DNA of 5,596 bases. Origin: an uncultured Sutterella sp. Lineage in GTDB: Bacteria; Pseudomonadota; Gammaproteobacteria; Burkholderiales; Burkholderiaceae_F. The position numbers and the translations under genes were made by a program. The notes below the pieces were generated by a model. That model saw only the letters and a list, made by a program, of their open reading frames with translations, ran no database searches and was not told where the DNA came from. This document shows, piece after piece, positions 4,427 through 5,596 of the stretch (position 1 is the stretch's first letter; each line of letters opens with the position of its first letter). Location: NCBI GenBank assembly GCA_902493085.1, contig CABUOH010000098.1, forward strand, positions 1-5,596, written 5' to 3'.

Positions 4427-5596
4427 ATGAACAAGTCATTTTCTCGCCGTGCGTTTCTGCGCACGAGCATTGTAAGCGGCGCCTCCCTGGCTGCGACGGT
4501 CGCGCATGCGGCGCCCGCCGGCCTCTACAAGCCGGGCACCTATTCCGCCAAGGCCTCCGGCATCGGCGAAGTCACGGTCACCATGACGTTCGACGCCGAG
4601 CGCATCACCGACGTCGTGCTCGACGTCTCCCACGAAACCCCGGGCATCGGCCAGGCTGCGGCCGACGCGCTCAAGAAGAACCTGCTCGCCGCTCAGGGCG
4701 CGGGCATCGACGGCGTCTCTGGCGCCACGATTACCTCGAAGGCCGTCTCCAAGGCCGCCGCCAAGTGCATCGCGCAGGCCAAGGGCGAAATCCCGGTCGA
4801 GGTCATCACCGAAAAGCGCGCCGACGAAGACGACGGCGACTGGCTGGGCAAGGCCCCCGAAATCGCCGAAAAGGACATCGTCGCCACGCACGAAACCGAC
4901 ATCCTCGTCGTGGGCTGCGGAACGGGCGGCCTCTTCGCCGTCGCCGCCGCTGCCGAAGCGGGCGGCAAGGTCATCGGCATCGACCGCTTTGCGGTCGGCA
5001 CGGGCATCCGCGAAGACCTCGGCGCCATCGACTCCCGCTACCAGAAGGCCTGGGGCACCAAGATCGACAAGTTCGAATTCATCGCCATGGCCACGCAGTA
5101 CGCGGGCGGCCACATCCAGCAGGACCTCGTCAAGCTCTGGTGCGACAAGTCCGGCGAAGCCATCGACTGGGTCGGCGACCGCCTTGCCGAGCGCAACATC
5201 GAGCTCTGGCACGAGTCGGGCGACAAGAACGACGAGACGCGCTACAAGCACTTCGCCATCGGCCACTCGCCCAAGCTTCCCATTGATCCGAAGACGGGCA
5301 AGCACGCGATCTCGCTCGCGCAGGTCGTCGAGCAGTACGCCGCCAAGAAGGGCGCGCGCTTTGACTACAACACCAAGATGGTCAAGCTCGAGAAGAAGAA
5401 CGGCCGCGTGACGGGCATCATCGCCGAAAACGCCGACGGCGCCTATGTCCGCTACAACGCGAAGAAGGGCGTCATTGTCGCCACCGGCGGCTACGCCCAG
5501 AACTGGAAGATGATGGAGGCGCTCCAGCCCTGGAACCTCCGAATCATCGGCCGCTCCGGCGCCCTGCCCGGCGCCCGCGGCGACGGCATCCGCGCC
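4427..5596 (+). CDS. Tat-exported FMN-binding/FAD-dependent reductase, fumarate/urocanate-reductase-like (C-terminus beyond window)
   Basis: The frame is open from ATG 4427 to the window end (390 codons). Residues 1-28 are a Tat signal, SFSRRAFLRTS with a hydrophobic stretch and a likely cleavage site AHA|AP, so the enzyme acts in the periplasm. Residues about 32-115 form an FMN_bind domain ending in DGVSGATITS (95-104), the motif in which ApbE/Ftp flavinyltransferases attach FMN to a threonine. After an acidic linker, an FAD_binding_2 Rossmann start ETDILVVGCGTGGL (156-169) is followed by VIVATGGYAQN (349-359) and RGDGIRA (384-390). This order is that of UrdA-type flavoprotein reductases that reduce C=C bonds of unsaturated acids. 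No CXXCH haem site is seen, so electrons presumably enter through the FMN domain. The usual GGN...GG loop after the first FAD strand reads GTGIREDLGAIDS (191-203), a variant. Nearly all codons end in G or C, suggesting high expression. The ribosome site is weak (GAAG). Catalytic residues and substrate lie outside what can be read. Confidence 0.9.
   Translation, partial: MNKSFSRRAFLRTSIVSGASLAATVAHAAPAGLYKPGTYSAKASGIGEVTVTMTFDAERITDVVLDVSHETPGIGQAAADALKKNLLAAQGAGIDGVSGATITSKAVSKAAAKCIAQAKGEIPVEVITEKRADEDDGDWLGKAPEIAEKDIVATHETDILVVGCGTGGLFAVAAAAEAGGKVIGIDRFAVGTGIREDLGAIDSRYQKAWGTKIDKFEFIAMATQYAGGHIQQDLVKLWCDKSGEAIDWVGDRLAERNIELWHESGDKNDETRYKHFAIGHSPKLPIDPKTGKHAISLAQVVEQYAAKKGARFDYNTKMVKLEKKNGRVTGIIAENADGAYVRYNAKKGVIVATGGYAQNWKMMEALQPWNLRIIGRSGALPGARGDGIRA

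Noticed and set aside
4436..5305. Open frame of 289 codons on the minus strand opposite the flavoprotein gene
   Set aside because: The plus strand encodes Tat signal, FMN and FAD motifs continuously; the opposite frame is low-complexity Val/Ala/Asp/Arg-rich sequence caused by GC3 bias.

Overview
This is a GC-rich (roughly 60%) bacterial window from an organism with Tat export, strong GC3 codon bias and periplasmic flavin-dependent respiratory reductases. That combination fits a gut betaproteobacterium of the Sutterellaceae type (Sutterella/Parasutterella-like). The assignment is an inference from gene style; no rRNA or other marker is present.

Layout: positions 1-2998, all on the minus strand, hold a nickel-pincer-nucleotide (NPN) locus read from right to left. 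It comprises larA (nickel-dependent lactate/2-hydroxyacid racemase, complete), a strong intrinsic terminator, larB (complete), a short and divergent larC (complete, LarC1-like only), and the first 58 codons of larE, which is cut by the window edge. Positions 2999-3288 are the larA upstream region, with a consensus -10 box and two hairpins in the presumed leader. Positions 3289-4122 (minus) encode a MerR-family regulator with a C-terminal effector-binding-like domain. Positions 4123-4426 are a divergent intergenic region. It contains a MerR-type promoter on the plus strand: -35 TTGACT, a 19-bp spacer holding the dyad CTTGGG-N7-CCCAAG, then -10 TAGAGT. From 4427 to the right edge (plus, partial, 390 codons) runs a Tat-exported flavoprotein with an N-terminal covalent-FMN domain followed by a fumarate-reductase-like FAD domain.

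How the parts work together: LarB, LarE and LarC make the NPN cofactor from nicotinic acid adenine dinucleotide (carboxylation/hydrolysis, sulfur transfer, nickel insertion), and LarA uses it to interconvert stereoisomers of a 2-hydroxyacid. The terminator after larA suggests the abundant enzyme is made in excess over the cofactor-assembly proteins. Independently, the MerR protein most likely controls the divergent flavoprotein, a candidate terminal reductase for an unidentified unsaturated acid or similar acceptor.

The most notable points are: (1) LarC consists only of a LarC1-like region, lacks conserved acidic residues, and has no LarC2 domain between it and larE; (2) the MerR operator/promoter is nearly textbook in geometry; (3) the Tat/FMN/FAD reductase has a variant FAD loop and an unknown substrate. 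No mobile element, CRISPR array, tRNA or rRNA was seen.
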